57,640 nucleotides of DNA from CAJBIL01 sp044359525 (GTDB lineage Bacteria > Pseudomonadota > Gammaproteobacteria > Burkholderiales > Rhodocyclaceae), in contig JBIKLY010000011.1 of the NCBI GenBank assembly GCA_044359525.1, forward strand, positions 1 through 57,640, given 5' to 3'. Below are positions 17,788 to 26,586 of this stretch, piece after piece. The notes beneath the pieces were generated by a model. The model ran no database searches. It saw only the letters and a program-made list of their open reading frames with translations, and was not told the DNA's origin. How positions within the stretch are numbered: position 1 is the first letter of the stretch; each line of letters opens with the position of its first letter. Position numbers and translations under genes: made by a program.

Positions 17788-18273
17788 TCAGGCGCCGATG
17801 CGCAAGCCGGTTTTCTTGAGGATTTTTGTTGAAAACAGGACGTCGTGGGCGCGGCAATCGTTGCCGAGCAACTCGGCGATCAGCGCTACCTTGGCCAGCA
17901 CTTCCTCGCGCGAAGTCCCGTGCACCATGGCGAACAGGCTGTACGGCCATTCCGGCAGCTTGCGCGGCCGGTGGTAGCAGTGGGTCACAAATTCCAGCGC
18001 ACCGATGCGTGCGCCGAGTTCATCAATGCGCTCGTCCGGCACGTCCCACACGCTCATGCCGTTGGCCGTGTAGCCGATGGCGTAATGGTTGGGTACGGCG
18101 CCGATGCGGCGGATGATGCCGCTATCGAGCAGACGCTTCATGCGCGCCATCACCTCCGCAGCCGGAATACCCAGTTGTTCGCCGAGCTGATGATAGGGGC
18201 GCGGCACGAGCGGCAGGCCACTTTGCGTGGCCAGGACGAGCGCACGATCCAATTCGTCGATAATGGCACTCAT
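17788..18273 (-). CDS. nirH: Heme d1 biosynthesis protein NirH (siroheme decarboxylase subunit)
   Basis: 161 aa. AsnC/Lrp-like fold: an N-terminal helix-turn-helix-like part (LGIPAAEVMARMKRLLDSGI) and a ligand domain with THCYHRPRKLPEWPYSLFAM. It is similar to the C-terminal half of NirDL (CYQRPRVLPDWPYNLFCM). The Nir D/L/G/H proteins decarboxylate siroheme to 12,18-didecarboxysiroheme on the way to heme d1 of the cd1 nitrite reductase NirS. ATG at 18273 overlaps the nirG stop (ATGA); an upstream in-frame extension is spurious because it runs through nirG. Confidence 0.9.
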   Translation of the reverse strand: MSAIIDELDRALVLATQSGLPLVPRPYHQLGEQLGIPAAEVMARMKRLLDSGIIRRIGAVPNHYAIGYTANGMSVWDVPDERIDELGARIGALEFVTHCYHRPRKLPEWPYSLFAMVHGTSREEVLAKVALIAELLGNDCRAHDVLFSTKILKKTGLRIGA

Positions 18274-18749
18274 GCGCGCACCGCCAGTTTCATCTCGACG
18301 AAATATTCCTTGAGTTTGGGGAAGGGAAAGACCGGCAAGCCGCTGGCCGCTTCGATCTTGCGCACGGCGGCGGCGATGCCGTCGGGCGTCTCGGTGGCCA
18401 GCACGAACCACATGTTGAAGTCGCAGTTCTGCGCACTCTCGCGACGATAGTTGTGCGCTACCTCGGGGAAGGCATTGACCGCCTCGACAACGCGCTCCCA
18501 CTCTGCCTCCGGCACGCGCATGGCGGCCAGCACGAAGGCGCCGCCCATGCGCTCGACCTGAAACATCGGGCCGAAACGGGTCAGCACGCGCGTATCGAGC
18601 AAGCGCTGCAGGCGCGTGATCAATTCACCCTCGTCGATGCCAAGCGCTGCGGCGGCTTCGGCATAAGGTTGCTCGCAAATCGGAAAATCCCCCTGCAGAC
18701 GGTCGATGATCGCACGATCAAGTGCATCGATTGCCGCTGCCTCACGCAT
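18270..18749 (-). CDS. nirG: Heme d1 biosynthesis protein NirG
   Basis: 159 aa, AsnC/Lrp-like. It resembles the N-terminal half of NirDL: DFPICEQPYAEAAAALGIDE, RFGPMFQVERMGGAFVLAAM, FPEVAHNYRRE and NMWFVLAT. It belongs to the siroheme decarboxylase group. It overlaps nirDL by 8 bp and nirH by 4 bp, so the three are translated as a unit. Assignment as NirG rather than NirD rests on gene order and on the fused DL gene upstream. Confidence 0.88.
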   Translation of the reverse strand: MREAAAIDALDRAIIDRLQGDFPICEQPYAEAAAALGIDEGELITRLQRLLDTRVLTRFGPMFQVERMGGAFVLAAMRVPEAEWERVVEAVNAFPEVAHNYRRESAQNCDFNMWFVLATETPDGIAAAVRKIEAASGLPVFPFPKLKEYFVEMKLAVRA

Positions 18750-19722
18750 AACGGGCGCCGGTCTGCTTGAAACGGGTGAGCGAGAACAGCGTGTCGCAGG
18801 CGTAGTCGGAGAGTTTCAGGCGGCTGCGCAGTTCGGCGATTTTTGCTTCAACTTCCTCACGCACCTGGCCGTGAATCATGCAGAACAGGTTGTACGGCCA
18901 GTCAGGCAGCACCCGTGGACGCTGATAGCACAGCGTGACGCCGGCCTCGCGCGCCAGCACTTCGCCAAGGCGGGCGACTTCTGCATCGGGAATGTCCTGC
19001 ACGAGCATGGCGTTAGCCGTATAGCCGAGCTCATGGTGGCGAACCACCACGCCGAAGCGTTTGATGATGCCTTCAGCACACCAGCGGCGAATACGTTCGA
19101 GTACTTCGTTCTCATCGCAGCCGACCCGGCTGGCCAGCACCTGGAAGGGACGAATGAAGAGCGGCAGGCCTTCCTGCAGGGCCATTACCAGACGGCGCTC
19201 CAGCTCATCGAGCGGTGTCGGCGGCGCAAAGGGGCGCGCCGGTGCCTGATGTTTTTCGGTTTTACCGTTCAGCGAAAAACCAAGGTCAATGTGATACTCC
19301 TGCACCAGCGGCAGCTTGAGAACCGGGTAACCGGCAGCCTGCTCGATGGCGCCGAGTGCCGCCTGCAAGCGCCCTTCCGAGCCGGCGGTGACGACGAACC
19401 ACAGGTTGTAGCGGTGCTCGCGTTCATAGTTGTGATTGACTTCGGGAAAGCGATTGACCGCCTCGGCCACGACGCCGAGTTTCTCGGGCGGCACGGCCAT
19501 CGCCGCCAGCGTGCTGGCGCCGATGCGCTTCGGCGCAAAGACGGCGCCGACGCGCGAAATCTTGCCTTCGCGCCGCAGTTGCTCAAGCATGCGCAGCACG
19601 GCACTTTCCGCCACGCCAAGCTTCGCCGCGAGCTCGGCAAAAGGCGCCGGGCAGAGCGGAAAATTCCGCTGAAAATCGTTGAGCAAGTGAAAATCGAGTG
19701 CGTCGTCCATCGCTTCTTCCAT
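18742..19722 (-). CDS. nirDL: Fused siroheme decarboxylase NirDL
   Basis: 326 aa, twice the length of NirG or NirH. The first AsnC-like half (residues 1-155) has FPEVNHNYEREHRYNLWFVV. A linker (about 155-168) joins a second half with CYQRPRVLPDWPYNLFCMIH. NirD-NirL fusions are known in several denitrifiers; the protein converts siroheme in heme d1 synthesis. A 166-bp gap with a palindromic repeat separates it from nirF upstream. Confidence 0.92.
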   Translation of the reverse strand: MEEAMDDALDFHLLNDFQRNFPLCPAPFAELAAKLGVAESAVLRMLEQLRREGKISRVGAVFAPKRIGASTLAAMAVPPEKLGVVAEAVNRFPEVNHNYEREHRYNLWFVVTAGSEGRLQAALGAIEQAAGYPVLKLPLVQEYHIDLGFSLNGKTEKHQAPARPFAPPTPLDELERRLVMALQEGLPLFIRPFQVLASRVGCDENEVLERIRRWCAEGIIKRFGVVVRHHELGYTANAMLVQDIPDAEVARLGEVLAREAGVTLCYQRPRVLPDWPYNLFCMIHGQVREEVEAKIAELRSRLKLSDYACDTLFSLTRFKQTGARYA

Positions 19723-19740
19723 TATTCAGAGACTAAAACG

Positions 19741-19871
19741 TTCACCGCAAAGGCGCAAAGAACGCGAAGGGCCGCAAAGAAGATCAAAAACTTGATTAGT
19801 ACTCATGATTCCTTTGCGAACTTTGCGCCTTTGCGCCTGCGCGAAGCCTGGCCTTGGGCCATTGCGGTGAA
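19741..19871. repeat. Intergenic palindromic repeat, copy 5 (AAAG subtype, interrupted)
   Basis: The left arm TTCACCGCAAAGGCGCAAAG is intact. The right arm (CTTTGCGCCTTTGCGC) is split from its terminal TTGCGGTGAA by about 24 extra bases (about 19838-19861). It sits between nirF and nirDL inside the nir operon, so it may lower downstream nirDLGH expression relative to nirF. Confidence 0.88.
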
Positions 19872-19888
19872 GTTGTTGAATTTTCAGA

Positions 19889-21052
19889 TCAGAACCCCGT
19901 CCGGTTGGCGCGGCTGGTGAAGAAAATGCCGCTCGGCGCCTGCGCGGCAAACTCGCCGACCTTGGCAAAACTTGCCGTATCGTAGATCAGCACCTTGTTA
20001 TCGTCGCGTGCTGACAGCCAGACGTGCTCGCCGCGTGGCGTAAACTCCATATGCAGGATGGCCTTGCCGGGTTCCAGCGTTTGCACGATCTTGCCGGTCA
20101 GTGTGTCGATCACTTCAACCCAGGAGTTATCCGGGAAGGCGTAATTCACCCAGATCTGCCGCCCGTCGGGGCGTGCCATGACGAAGACCGGCTGGCCCTT
20201 GACCTTGATCCGCCCGACCTCGCGCCAGTTGCCGGTATCGACGACCAGCACCTCATGGCGGCCGATTGCCGGCAGATAGGCTTTACCCTGCGCCACCGAC
20301 CAGCCGCGCAGATGCGGCATCTTGAACACCGGCAGTTTCTCCTGCCCGCGCCCGTAGTTTTCGAGAATCTTGCGTGCGCCCAGCTCGGGCTGCCAGGTAT
20401 CGAGCAGCGCCACACCGTCCTCGCCGAACAGGCCGGCCATATAGAAACGGCCATCGGGCGTCACCAGCCCGTCGTAGGGCTGCACTCCGGCCGGGAAGCG
20501 CTGTGTGGTCGGTTTCTTCGGATCGGAAAAATCGCTCACCCAGATCTCGCCACCATCAAATAAGGCGTAGCCGAAGCGGTTGCCTGACAGATCGGCCAGA
20601 CCAACCACTTTCGAGAACTTGCCCGGCGCGTATTCAGCCGGCACTTCGGAGAGCAGTTCGAGCGTTTCGGTGTCGAAAGCCTTGATCCCGCCCGGCGTGT
20701 AGTTCTGCGCCACGACGATGCGGCCATCCTGCGAAATCGAGCCGCCGATCGAATTGCCGGCCTGCATCACACGCTTGACGATGCGCGCTTCGAGCAAATC
20801 GACCTTGGTCAGCCCGCCGTCGCGGCCGAAGATGAAGGCGTAGCGTCCGTCGCGCGAATACACGGCGGAGGCATGCGAAAGATCGCCGAGCCCGTCGATG
20901 CGGGCATAGGGCGCGCGCGCGCTGGTATCGACCAGCGTCAACTGCCCGCTGGCGCGCTCGATGACGAGGCCGAGATCGCCGGTGCCGCGCAATTGCGGCG
21001 CGGCGCAAGCGGACAGAAGGGCGGCTGTGAGGAGGACAAGAATTTTACGCAT
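19889..21052 (-). CDS. nirF: Heme d1 biosynthesis protein NirF, lipoprotein
   Basis: 387 aa. It opens with a lipoprotein signal (MRKILVLLTAALLSAC, lipobox LSAC) and then forms a cytochrome cd1-like eight-bladed propeller with repeated DGRYAFIFGRDG, PDGRFYMAGLFG and ARPDGRQIWVN strands. NirF acts in the periplasm late in heme d1 synthesis. I chose the ATG at 21052 because it starts the signal peptide; the frame is open to 21097. An FNR/DNR-type box lies about 70 bp upstream. nirS, nirE, nirJ and nirN are not in the window. Confidence 0.93.
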   Translation of the reverse strand: MRKILVLLTAALLSACAAPQLRGTGDLGLVIERASGQLTLVDTSARAPYARIDGLGDLSHASAVYSRDGRYAFIFGRDGGLTKVDLLEARIVKRVMQAGNSIGGSISQDGRIVVAQNYTPGGIKAFDTETLELLSEVPAEYAPGKFSKVVGLADLSGNRFGYALFDGGEIWVSDFSDPKKPTTQRFPAGVQPYDGLVTPDGRFYMAGLFGEDGVALLDTWQPELGARKILENYGRGQEKLPVFKMPHLRGWSVAQGKAYLPAIGRHEVLVVDTGNWREVGRIKVKGQPVFVMARPDGRQIWVNYAFPDNSWVEVIDTLTGKIVQTLEPGKAILHMEFTPRGEHVWLSARDDNKVLIYDTASFAKVGEFAAQAPSGIFFTSRANRTGF

Positions 21053-21120
21053 GAAGGATCTCGAAAAACGCCAACAAAACAACGCAGGCCAAAGCATGCG
21101 CCGCGTATTGTGGAAACACT

Positions 21121-21134
21121 TTGGCTTACATCAA
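21121..21134 (-). promoter_or_regulatory. FNR/DNR-type box upstream of nirF
   Basis: Read on the - strand, TTGATGTAAGCCAA: a perfect TTGAT half-site with spacer GTAA and a weaker GCCAA half-site. Its centre is about 75 bp upstream of the nirF ATG. FNR/DNR/NNR regulators activate denitrification genes through this motif. Confidence 0.7.
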
Positions 21135-21224
21135 AGGATGTACGATCGGTAACTGCCCGGTGTGCTCACCATCCGGCACCCAACGAATTACGCCACCAAA
21201 ACCGGTTCCACCTGCAGCCGGATT

Positions 21225-22532
21225 TTACGCCGTTACCTCCGTTGCTTTCTGACGCCGTAACGCCTGGCGCATCTCTTCCTTTTTATCCCGCATCAGAAAG
21301 ATGATCACGGAGCCGGCCAGAAGCAGCCCCCCGGCGGCGGCGAACGATGCCTGGAAGGAGCCGGTGCTGGCGACCAACGTCTCGGAAAGGCGGCTCATGA
21401 CCAGTCCGCCGACACCCCAGGCAGTGAACATCACGCCGTAGTTCACGCCAAAGTGCTTCATGCCCCACAGATCCTTGGCATAGGACGGAAACAACGCAAG
21501 ATTGGCGCCGTAATTAAAACCGATGAGCGCCGCCAGCAGAACAACGACTACCGGGATCGCCGAGGCGGTGGAGGTCAGCGGGATGGCAGCAAACATCAAA
21601 ATCGCCTGAAATAGAAACACGGACAAAAGCGCCCGTTTTCTGCCAATCCGGTCGGACAGCACGCCGGCCAATATTCTGCCGCCGGCATTTCCGATCGCCA
21701 GAATGGCAACCGCGACAAATGCGTTTTCCCCCATGCTGCTTTTAGCCATGCCGGCAATACTGCCGATAACCATCAAGCCCGCTCCCGCACCGATGAAAAA
21801 TATCGACCACAAGAGCCAGAAAAATGGCTTCCGGAGGATCTCGATCGGGCCGGCGGATTCGCTCTCAAAACGCGAACGCAGTTCTTGCTTGTCCGGCGAT
21901 CGCTTATGGGCAAAATCGCCGGCGGGAGTGTATCCGACCGGCGGGTTCTCAAGAAACATCGCCAGGAGACAAACCACCAAAAAAAAGGCAATGCCGAAAT
22001 ACAGCATGGACGCATGAATCCCGTGCGTTTTCAGCAAATACTGGCCAAGCGGGGCGATGTAGACCGGTGCCAGCCCGAAACCGGCCACCACGATACCGCT
22101 GACCATACCGCTCTTGCTCCGATGGAACCACTTGAGCGCCGACGGTGTTGCTGCAGAGTAGGCAAACGCGATTCCAGAGCCCACGAGAACCCCGAAGCCG
22201 AGCACCCAGCCAAGATACGCTGAGGTCTGGGATATCCAGACGAAGCCCAGGCCGACCAGAAGCCCGCCCGTCATTGCCGTGATACGCGGCCCATACCGGT
22301 CCTGGATCTTGCCGCCAACGATCATCATGCAGGCGAACACGATGCAGCAGACGGCATAGGGATCGTTAATCGACGCGCTATCCCAGTGGAACGCATCCGG
22401 CCCGTTGGTCTCGATGGATTGCTTGATCGCCCCCTTGAACAGGCTCCACGCATAAAGGACGCCCAGCGCCAGGTTGATCCCTGTCCCGGCAGCCGTGACG
22501 ATCACGCCTTTACGTTTATCCTGATCCGACAT
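21225..22532 (-). CDS. MFS transporter, oxalate/formate antiporter (OFA) family
   Basis: 435 aa with about 12 predicted membrane helices. The OFA pattern is visible: GTGINLALGVLYAWSLF in helix 1, the DRYGPR loop, and SAATPSALKWFHRSKSGM and NYGVMFTAWGVGG segments. Members exchange small carboxylates across the inner membrane; the substrate here cannot be read from sequence. It follows no gene closely and runs towards nirF. The divergent gene at 22807 shares its upstream region, which holds an FNR box. Confidence 0.88.
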   Translation of the reverse strand: MSDQDKRKGVIVTAAGTGINLALGVLYAWSLFKGAIKQSIETNGPDAFHWDSASINDPYAVCCIVFACMMIVGGKIQDRYGPRITAMTGGLLVGLGFVWISQTSAYLGWVLGFGVLVGSGIAFAYSAATPSALKWFHRSKSGMVSGIVVAGFGLAPVYIAPLGQYLLKTHGIHASMLYFGIAFFLVVCLLAMFLENPPVGYTPAGDFAHKRSPDKQELRSRFESESAGPIEILRKPFFWLLWSIFFIGAGAGLMVIGSIAGMAKSSMGENAFVAVAILAIGNAGGRILAGVLSDRIGRKRALLSVFLFQAILMFAAIPLTSTASAIPVVVVLLAALIGFNYGANLALFPSYAKDLWGMKHFGVNYGVMFTAWGVGGLVMSRLSETLVASTGSFQASFAAAGGLLLAGSVIIFLMRDKKEEMRQALRRQKATEVTA

Positions 22533-22695
22533 GACATCCCCCCCAAAGCGTCAGGATATTACTGTACAGCGAAAAACCGGGGAACAACAATAGCGAATGC
22601 GTCGGAATACCGCAGCCACAACGGCTTCAGACAAGGAGAACACAGAGACCGTGAAGGCGCCGAGTCGGCGTTTATTGCAGCGGGCGCAAGTTAAT

Positions 22696-22709
22696 TTGAC
22701 GTGGATCAA
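22696..22709 (+). promoter_or_regulatory. Near-consensus FNR/DNR box with matching -10
   Basis: TTGACGTGGATCAA matches TTGAT-N4-ATCAA at 9 of 10 positions. GACAAT at 22732-22737 would put a start near 22744, 41.5 bp from the box centre, the classical class II FNR spacing. It therefore probably drives the gene at 22807; an effect on the divergent MFS gene is possible. Confidence 0.75.
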
Positions 22710-22806
22710 GCGCTGCCGAGGCACTTGTACGGACAATGAACTGACCTATAAAACCAGTTGCAAGCGCTTTCTACACAGACACTCCAGCAAGCACGCCACC
22801 AAGATC

Positions 22807-23268
22807 ATGACCAAGAAACTGCTGCTCGATGCAGTCATCCTGCTGGCGCTCGTCGCACTCGGCGTTATCGGCTACACACTGGCGCCACTGCTCAATCCGA
22901 AAACCGACATCACCCTGCCACTGTCCGCCTGCGACCTGGCGAAACAGGCTTGCCTGGCGACCCTGCCGGACGGCGGCCAGCTCGAATTCTCCATTGAGCC
23001 GCGCCCGATCCCCTCGCTCAAACCACTCAAGCTGCAGGCAACGGTCAAGGGCAGTGAAGTGCGCAAAATCGAAGTCGACCTGGTCGGCACCGATATGAAA
23101 ATGGGCTATAACCGTCCGGAATTGCAAGGCAGCAACGGGATATTCACCGGCCAGGCCAACCTGCCGGTATGCATTACCGGAACAATGGAATGGGATGCCA
23201 CGGTGCTGGTCGAAACCGGCAGGAACGTCATCGCCGTACCGTTCCGCTTTGCCACGCACAGCCATTGA
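22807..23268 (+). CDS. Membrane-anchored periplasmic protein, YtkA/FixH-like (uncertain)
   Basis: 153 aa. One N-terminal membrane segment (LLLDAVILLALVALGVIGYT) anchors a small beta-rich periplasmic domain with two Cys (SACDLAKQACLA), DLVGTDMKMGYNRPEL, NLPVCITGTMEWDATV. The MxMGxNRP and G-W strands resemble YtkA-like domains found near copper/oxidase assembly genes, but the match is by eye and tentative. The ATG at 22807 places the hydrophobic segment at the N-terminus; a longer frame from 22597 is spurious. A class II FNR promoter upstream suggests anaerobic expression. Confidence 0.75.
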   Translation: MTKKLLLDAVILLALVALGVIGYTLAPLLNPKTDITLPLSACDLAKQACLATLPDGGQLEFSIEPRPIPSLKPLKLQATVKGSEVRKIEVDLVGTDMKMGYNRPELQGSNGIFTGQANLPVCITGTMEWDATVLVETGRNVIAVPFRFATHSH

Positions 23269-23293
23269 CGCCGAGATGAACGGGGCGTTTGAC

Positions 23294-23326
23294 AAAGCTC
23301 GCTGCGCGATGCTCCGGGCTTTTTTT
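23294..23326 (+). terminator. Intrinsic terminator after the periplasmic protein gene
   Basis: 8-bp stem AAAGCTCG / CGGGCTTT (one G-U pair), 13-nt loop, followed by a run of seven T. It lies 26 bp after the stop at 23268. Confidence 0.7.
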
Positions 23327-23398
23327 CATGCGGATACTCACCGCCTGCACGCATGACTTGCCTTGCAAATCATGACTTGATGTAACGAAATACAAGGC

Positions 23399-23590
23399 AT
23401 GTACCCCCGCCTTGTTACCCAACGTCTGCAACAACTCGCAGGGCAGTTTTCCGCCATCCTGATCCCTGGTGTGCGCGAGGTCGGCAAGACGGCGCAGGCA
23501 CGATCGGCCTTTCCGACACGCCCCTACGCCGATCTGGAAGACCCGCGTTTTCAGCCGGATGCCTGGGCATCGCCAGTACTCAATTCCGGG
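23399..23590 (+). pseudogene. N-terminal remnant of an AAA ATPase (DUF4143-type)
   Basis: About 60 residues, MYPRLVTQRLQQLAGQFSAI to ADLEDPRFQPDA, match the N-terminus of the roughly 380-400 aa DUF4143-type ATPases. The Walker A region, normally GPRQVGKTTLA, is GVREVGKTAQA here. After LEDPRF similarity stops and the frame continues as antisense of the ABC permease gene. Read as a decayed relic. Confidence 0.7.
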
Positions 23591-23627
23591 CGGAAAGCGC
23601 CGACGCCCCAGCGCTCAAGCGATGCAG

Positions 23628-25061
23628 TTACCGCACAACGCGCCGGGCAGCGAGCGCAAACAGCATCAACGCCATCACGCCGACAGCAAGCTGGCCGAGC
23701 AGCAAGCGCCCGGAGAAGCCGGAAGGCAAGACCTCAGAAAAAACGAAACGCGGAAACGCGTCATAGTCCGTCGCACTGAGCAGCAGGGCATCCTGCGCTC
23801 GCGAAACAAAAAACTGCCGCCACGCCAGATGAAACACATCGACCTGCGCGAGAAACGCCGTATGGCGGCCCTGCCCGCTGCCGGCCAGCTCGACCAATAC
23901 CTCGTTCAGCAGCAGCGCTGGTGAGGCAAGAGAAAGGCGATCGGCAAGCCGGTGCTGCCGCAGCAGTTTGGCATCATGTTGAGCCAGCACCGCATCGGCG
24001 CGCTCGGCCGCAGCAATCTGAACGGCCACCCGGCGTTGCGCGCGCTCCCGCTCGCTGCCGCGACGCAATGCCGCGTCGTCGGCGCCGGGATGCTCGTCGC
24101 GATAGCGTGCGGCCTGCGCATCGCGCTCACGATTGATATCGACCGAAGCGGAACGTACCGCCAGCACCATCTCGGCGCGTGCCGGAGGCGGATGCAACGA
24201 CACCGCGACACCGTTCACCAGCGCCGGAACCAGCAGCAGGAAAAACACCCACGCCGCAATCAGCGCCAGCGCGTTGAAGGCCGAGTCACGCGCCAAAGCA
24301 TTGACGAAAGCGGCCAGAGCGACCCAGAACAGACCATAAAGCATGATCGATACCGACAGCCAGAACATCGCCTCGGGCGGCCACGCCGTCACCACGGCAA
24401 GGCTGGCATTCACAGCACACAATGTCACCGCAAGCGGCACGCCACCGCGCACCAGAAGCTTGCCCGCGAGAACCGCCGGCATACTGACCGGGCAGGCGGC
24501 CGTCAGGGCCAGCGTACCTTGTTCACGTTCGCCGGAAACGAGGTTGTAGGTGAGCGCCAGCAGACAGAGCGGGAACACGAAAACGAGGACAAACGCGAGG
24601 TCAAAACTACCGGCAAGAAGGTGCCCCGGATTGGCGATTTCATCGGCAAACAGAAAGCCATCCTTGCTGCCGGCACCAACCCGCAGCGCCGGCGGATGCA
24701 GGTCGCTCAGCCCGATGGCGATGACCGCCAGCGGCGCCGGAGGCAGTACGGCCATATTGGCGCCGAGGTTGTTTCCCACCGCCAGTGCGTTGCGCGGATC
24801 GCGATACGGGCGATCCGGCGCCGGGATTGCGCCAGACTCGATGCGTACGACCGCCTGCCTCAATTCAGTGAGGCGGCGCGTCTCGTCGGCCTTCGCCTCG
24901 GCCACGGCATGGGCACGGTTTTCCAGCGCACCGAGGCCGTTGTGCAAGGCGTAGGCGATGCAGGCCAGCAGGATTGCCAGCGTCAGCCACAATGCCGGAT
25001 CACGGCGCAGAATTCGCCACTCGCAGCGCAGGGTGGCCGGCAGAATTGTCATTCGATTCAT
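23628..25061 (-). CDS. ABC-2 type transporter permease, DUF3526-like (second permease)
   Basis: About 477 aa. One N-terminal membrane helix (LWLTLAILLACIAYALHNGL), a large periplasmic domain, then five or so helices (LAFVLVFVFPLCLLALTYNLVSGEREQGTLALT is the cytoplasmic-gate motif region), a second soluble domain (about 310-440) and a last helix. It is a paralogue of the preceding gene. ATG at 25061 lies 10 bp after the preceding stop; an in-frame extension to 25202 is spurious. It forms the membrane part of the ABC transporter with 25072-26586 and 26583-27299. Confidence 0.88.
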   Translation of the reverse strand: MNRMTILPATLRCEWRILRRDPALWLTLAILLACIAYALHNGLGALENRAHAVAEAKADETRRLTELRQAVVRIESGAIPAPDRPYRDPRNALAVGNNLGANMAVLPPAPLAVIAIGLSDLHPPALRVGAGSKDGFLFADEIANPGHLLAGSFDLAFVLVFVFPLCLLALTYNLVSGEREQGTLALTAACPVSMPAVLAGKLLVRGGVPLAVTLCAVNASLAVVTAWPPEAMFWLSVSIMLYGLFWVALAAFVNALARDSAFNALALIAAWVFFLLLVPALVNGVAVSLHPPPARAEMVLAVRSASVDINRERDAQAARYRDEHPGADDAALRRGSERERAQRRVAVQIAAAERADAVLAQHDAKLLRQHRLADRLSLASPALLLNEVLVELAGSGQGRHTAFLAQVDVFHLAWRQFFVSRAQDALLLSATDYDAFPRFVFSEVLPSGFSGRLLLGQLAVGVMALMLFALAARRVVR

Positions 25062-25071
25062 GCTTGCAGCC

Positions 25072-26586
25072 TCACACCGGGCGCAGACGACGCGTAACAA
25101 AAGCCGCCGCCAGAGATGTCGCAGCGGCCCAGAACAGCAGCGCGACCAGATTCCCCGTCTGGCTAGCCAGCGCCCATCCGCTATCGGGTGCCCGATACGC
25201 AAAGGACGGGATACGCGCCCACAATTCCGGCGGTGCCGTGTAACTCGAATCGCCGTAACGTCCGTTGCGGATCAGGTCGTCGCTGACCGCCGCCTGGATC
25301 AGCCGTCGATGCGCTTCGGCTTCACTCGCAAAATGGTGATGATGACGACTATCCGTACCGGCCAGCGCCATCGAAAACGGCTGCATGGCCAAGGCCGGAA
25401 CAAGGAATCCCGAGGCGGCACGCCAGGCATCCTGACGCTCGAAACGTGCCTGCAGCGCGCCAAAATGGCGGTCGAAGATGCGATAGCCGGCTTCGTCGTC
25501 CTCCCGCAAGGCAAGGCCACGAAAGTTGACCGGCAGATCCTCGATCCGCTGCACCTTGTATTGCGCCAGCACGCGCGCCTTGAAGGCAACAAAAGCCGGA
25601 TGGCGCTCGTCGTGGCCAAAAAGCTTTTTCTTGTCGTCCACAATCGCCTGGCGAAAAGACAGTGCCGTCGGTAGCGGCAGCGCTTCGCGAACCCAGTCGG
25701 TCATCAAGCGCGGCATCAGGAAACAGTTGACCAGCCAGAAGGCCAGCAGCACAACCAGCGCCGCACGCGAACTGCGCAGCCAGGCCGAGACCGCCAGTGA
25801 CAAGGCGACAAAACCGGCAAGGTAGAGCGCATACGAAAAGCCCAGCCAGGCCAGCCGCGAAAACAGGGAGGCTTGAACAGCAACATCGGTCGCACCGTGC
25901 GCACCGTACGCAGCGTACGACTCGTCGAGCAGCAGACAGCCGAGGAACACCCCCGCAAAAACCGGAATCAGCAGCAACAGGAGTGCGGCACCGATTGCCA
26001 GCGCCTTGCCGGCAAGGAGATCAAGCGGGCGGACACCGAGCGAAAGCAACTGACGCAGCGTGCCGTTTTCGCGCTCGCCGGTGAACGCGGAAAAACCCAG
26101 CAGGATGACCAGCAGCGGCATCACCGTCTGCAGCACAAAGGCGAGGGATAGCTTCCCCAGACGCCCGACCAGACTGCCATCACTGGCCGGACGAAACTGC
26201 ACTTCATTCTGCTTGTGCGCCTCCAGCCAGACGGCACTGCCGACATAGGCGTCGATGCCCGGATCAGCGAGCGCCAGCGCACTGGCCGGCTTGAATGCGT
26301 ACTGCCCGAAATGCGCCGCCGAATGCGGGTCTTTCGCGCCCTGCGCAGTCCACAGCGAGCGATCCGCTGCACTGGCGGCCTCGTGTTCAAGCTCCATCCG
26401 CGCCACCTGCGTTGCGCCAAAGAGCACCGCGCCGGCAAGCAGCAACAGCATCAAGGCGGCCAACAGGCGAAAGCGTGTATCGCGGCGCAGATCGAGCCAT
26501 TCCTTGGCGGCAATCGTGCGCACAATACGCAGCCGCCCGCTCGGCGCAGGGCGCGGCAGCGGCAAGGCGATTTCGTCGGCGCTCAC
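25072..26586 (-). CDS. ABC-2 type transporter permease, DUF3526-like (first permease)
   Basis: 504 aa. N-terminal helix (FRLLAALMLLLLAGAVLFGA), periplasmic loop domain, then a core with FTGERENGTLRQLLSLGVRP and several helices, and a C-terminal soluble part plus helix (LVALLFWAAATSLAAAFV). The GERExGTL motif is shared with the downstream paralogue and with NosY-type permeases. The start overlaps the ATPase stop by 4 bp. The periplasmic domain has histidines (DSRHHHHF), compatible with metal contact. Confidence 0.88.
   Translation of the reverse strand: MSADEIALPLPRPAPSGRLRIVRTIAAKEWLDLRRDTRFRLLAALMLLLLAGAVLFGATQVARMELEHEAASAADRSLWTAQGAKDPHSAAHFGQYAFKPASALALADPGIDAYVGSAVWLEAHKQNEVQFRPASDGSLVGRLGKLSLAFVLQTVMPLLVILLGFSAFTGERENGTLRQLLSLGVRPLDLLAGKALAIGAALLLLLIPVFAGVFLGCLLLDESYAAYGAHGATDVAVQASLFSRLAWLGFSYALYLAGFVALSLAVSAWLRSSRAALVVLLAFWLVNCFLMPRLMTDWVREALPLPTALSFRQAIVDDKKKLFGHDERHPAFVAFKARVLAQYKVQRIEDLPVNFRGLALREDDEAGYRIFDRHFGALQARFERQDAWRAASGFLVPALAMQPFSMALAGTDSRHHHHFASEAEAHRRLIQAAVSDDLIRNGRYGDSSYTAPPELWARIPSFAYRAPDSGWALASQTGNLVALLFWAAATSLAAAFVTRRLRPV

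Noticed and set aside
22597..22806. N-terminal extension of the periplasmic protein gene
   Set aside because: Covers the FNR box and promoter and would put the signal helix inside the protein.
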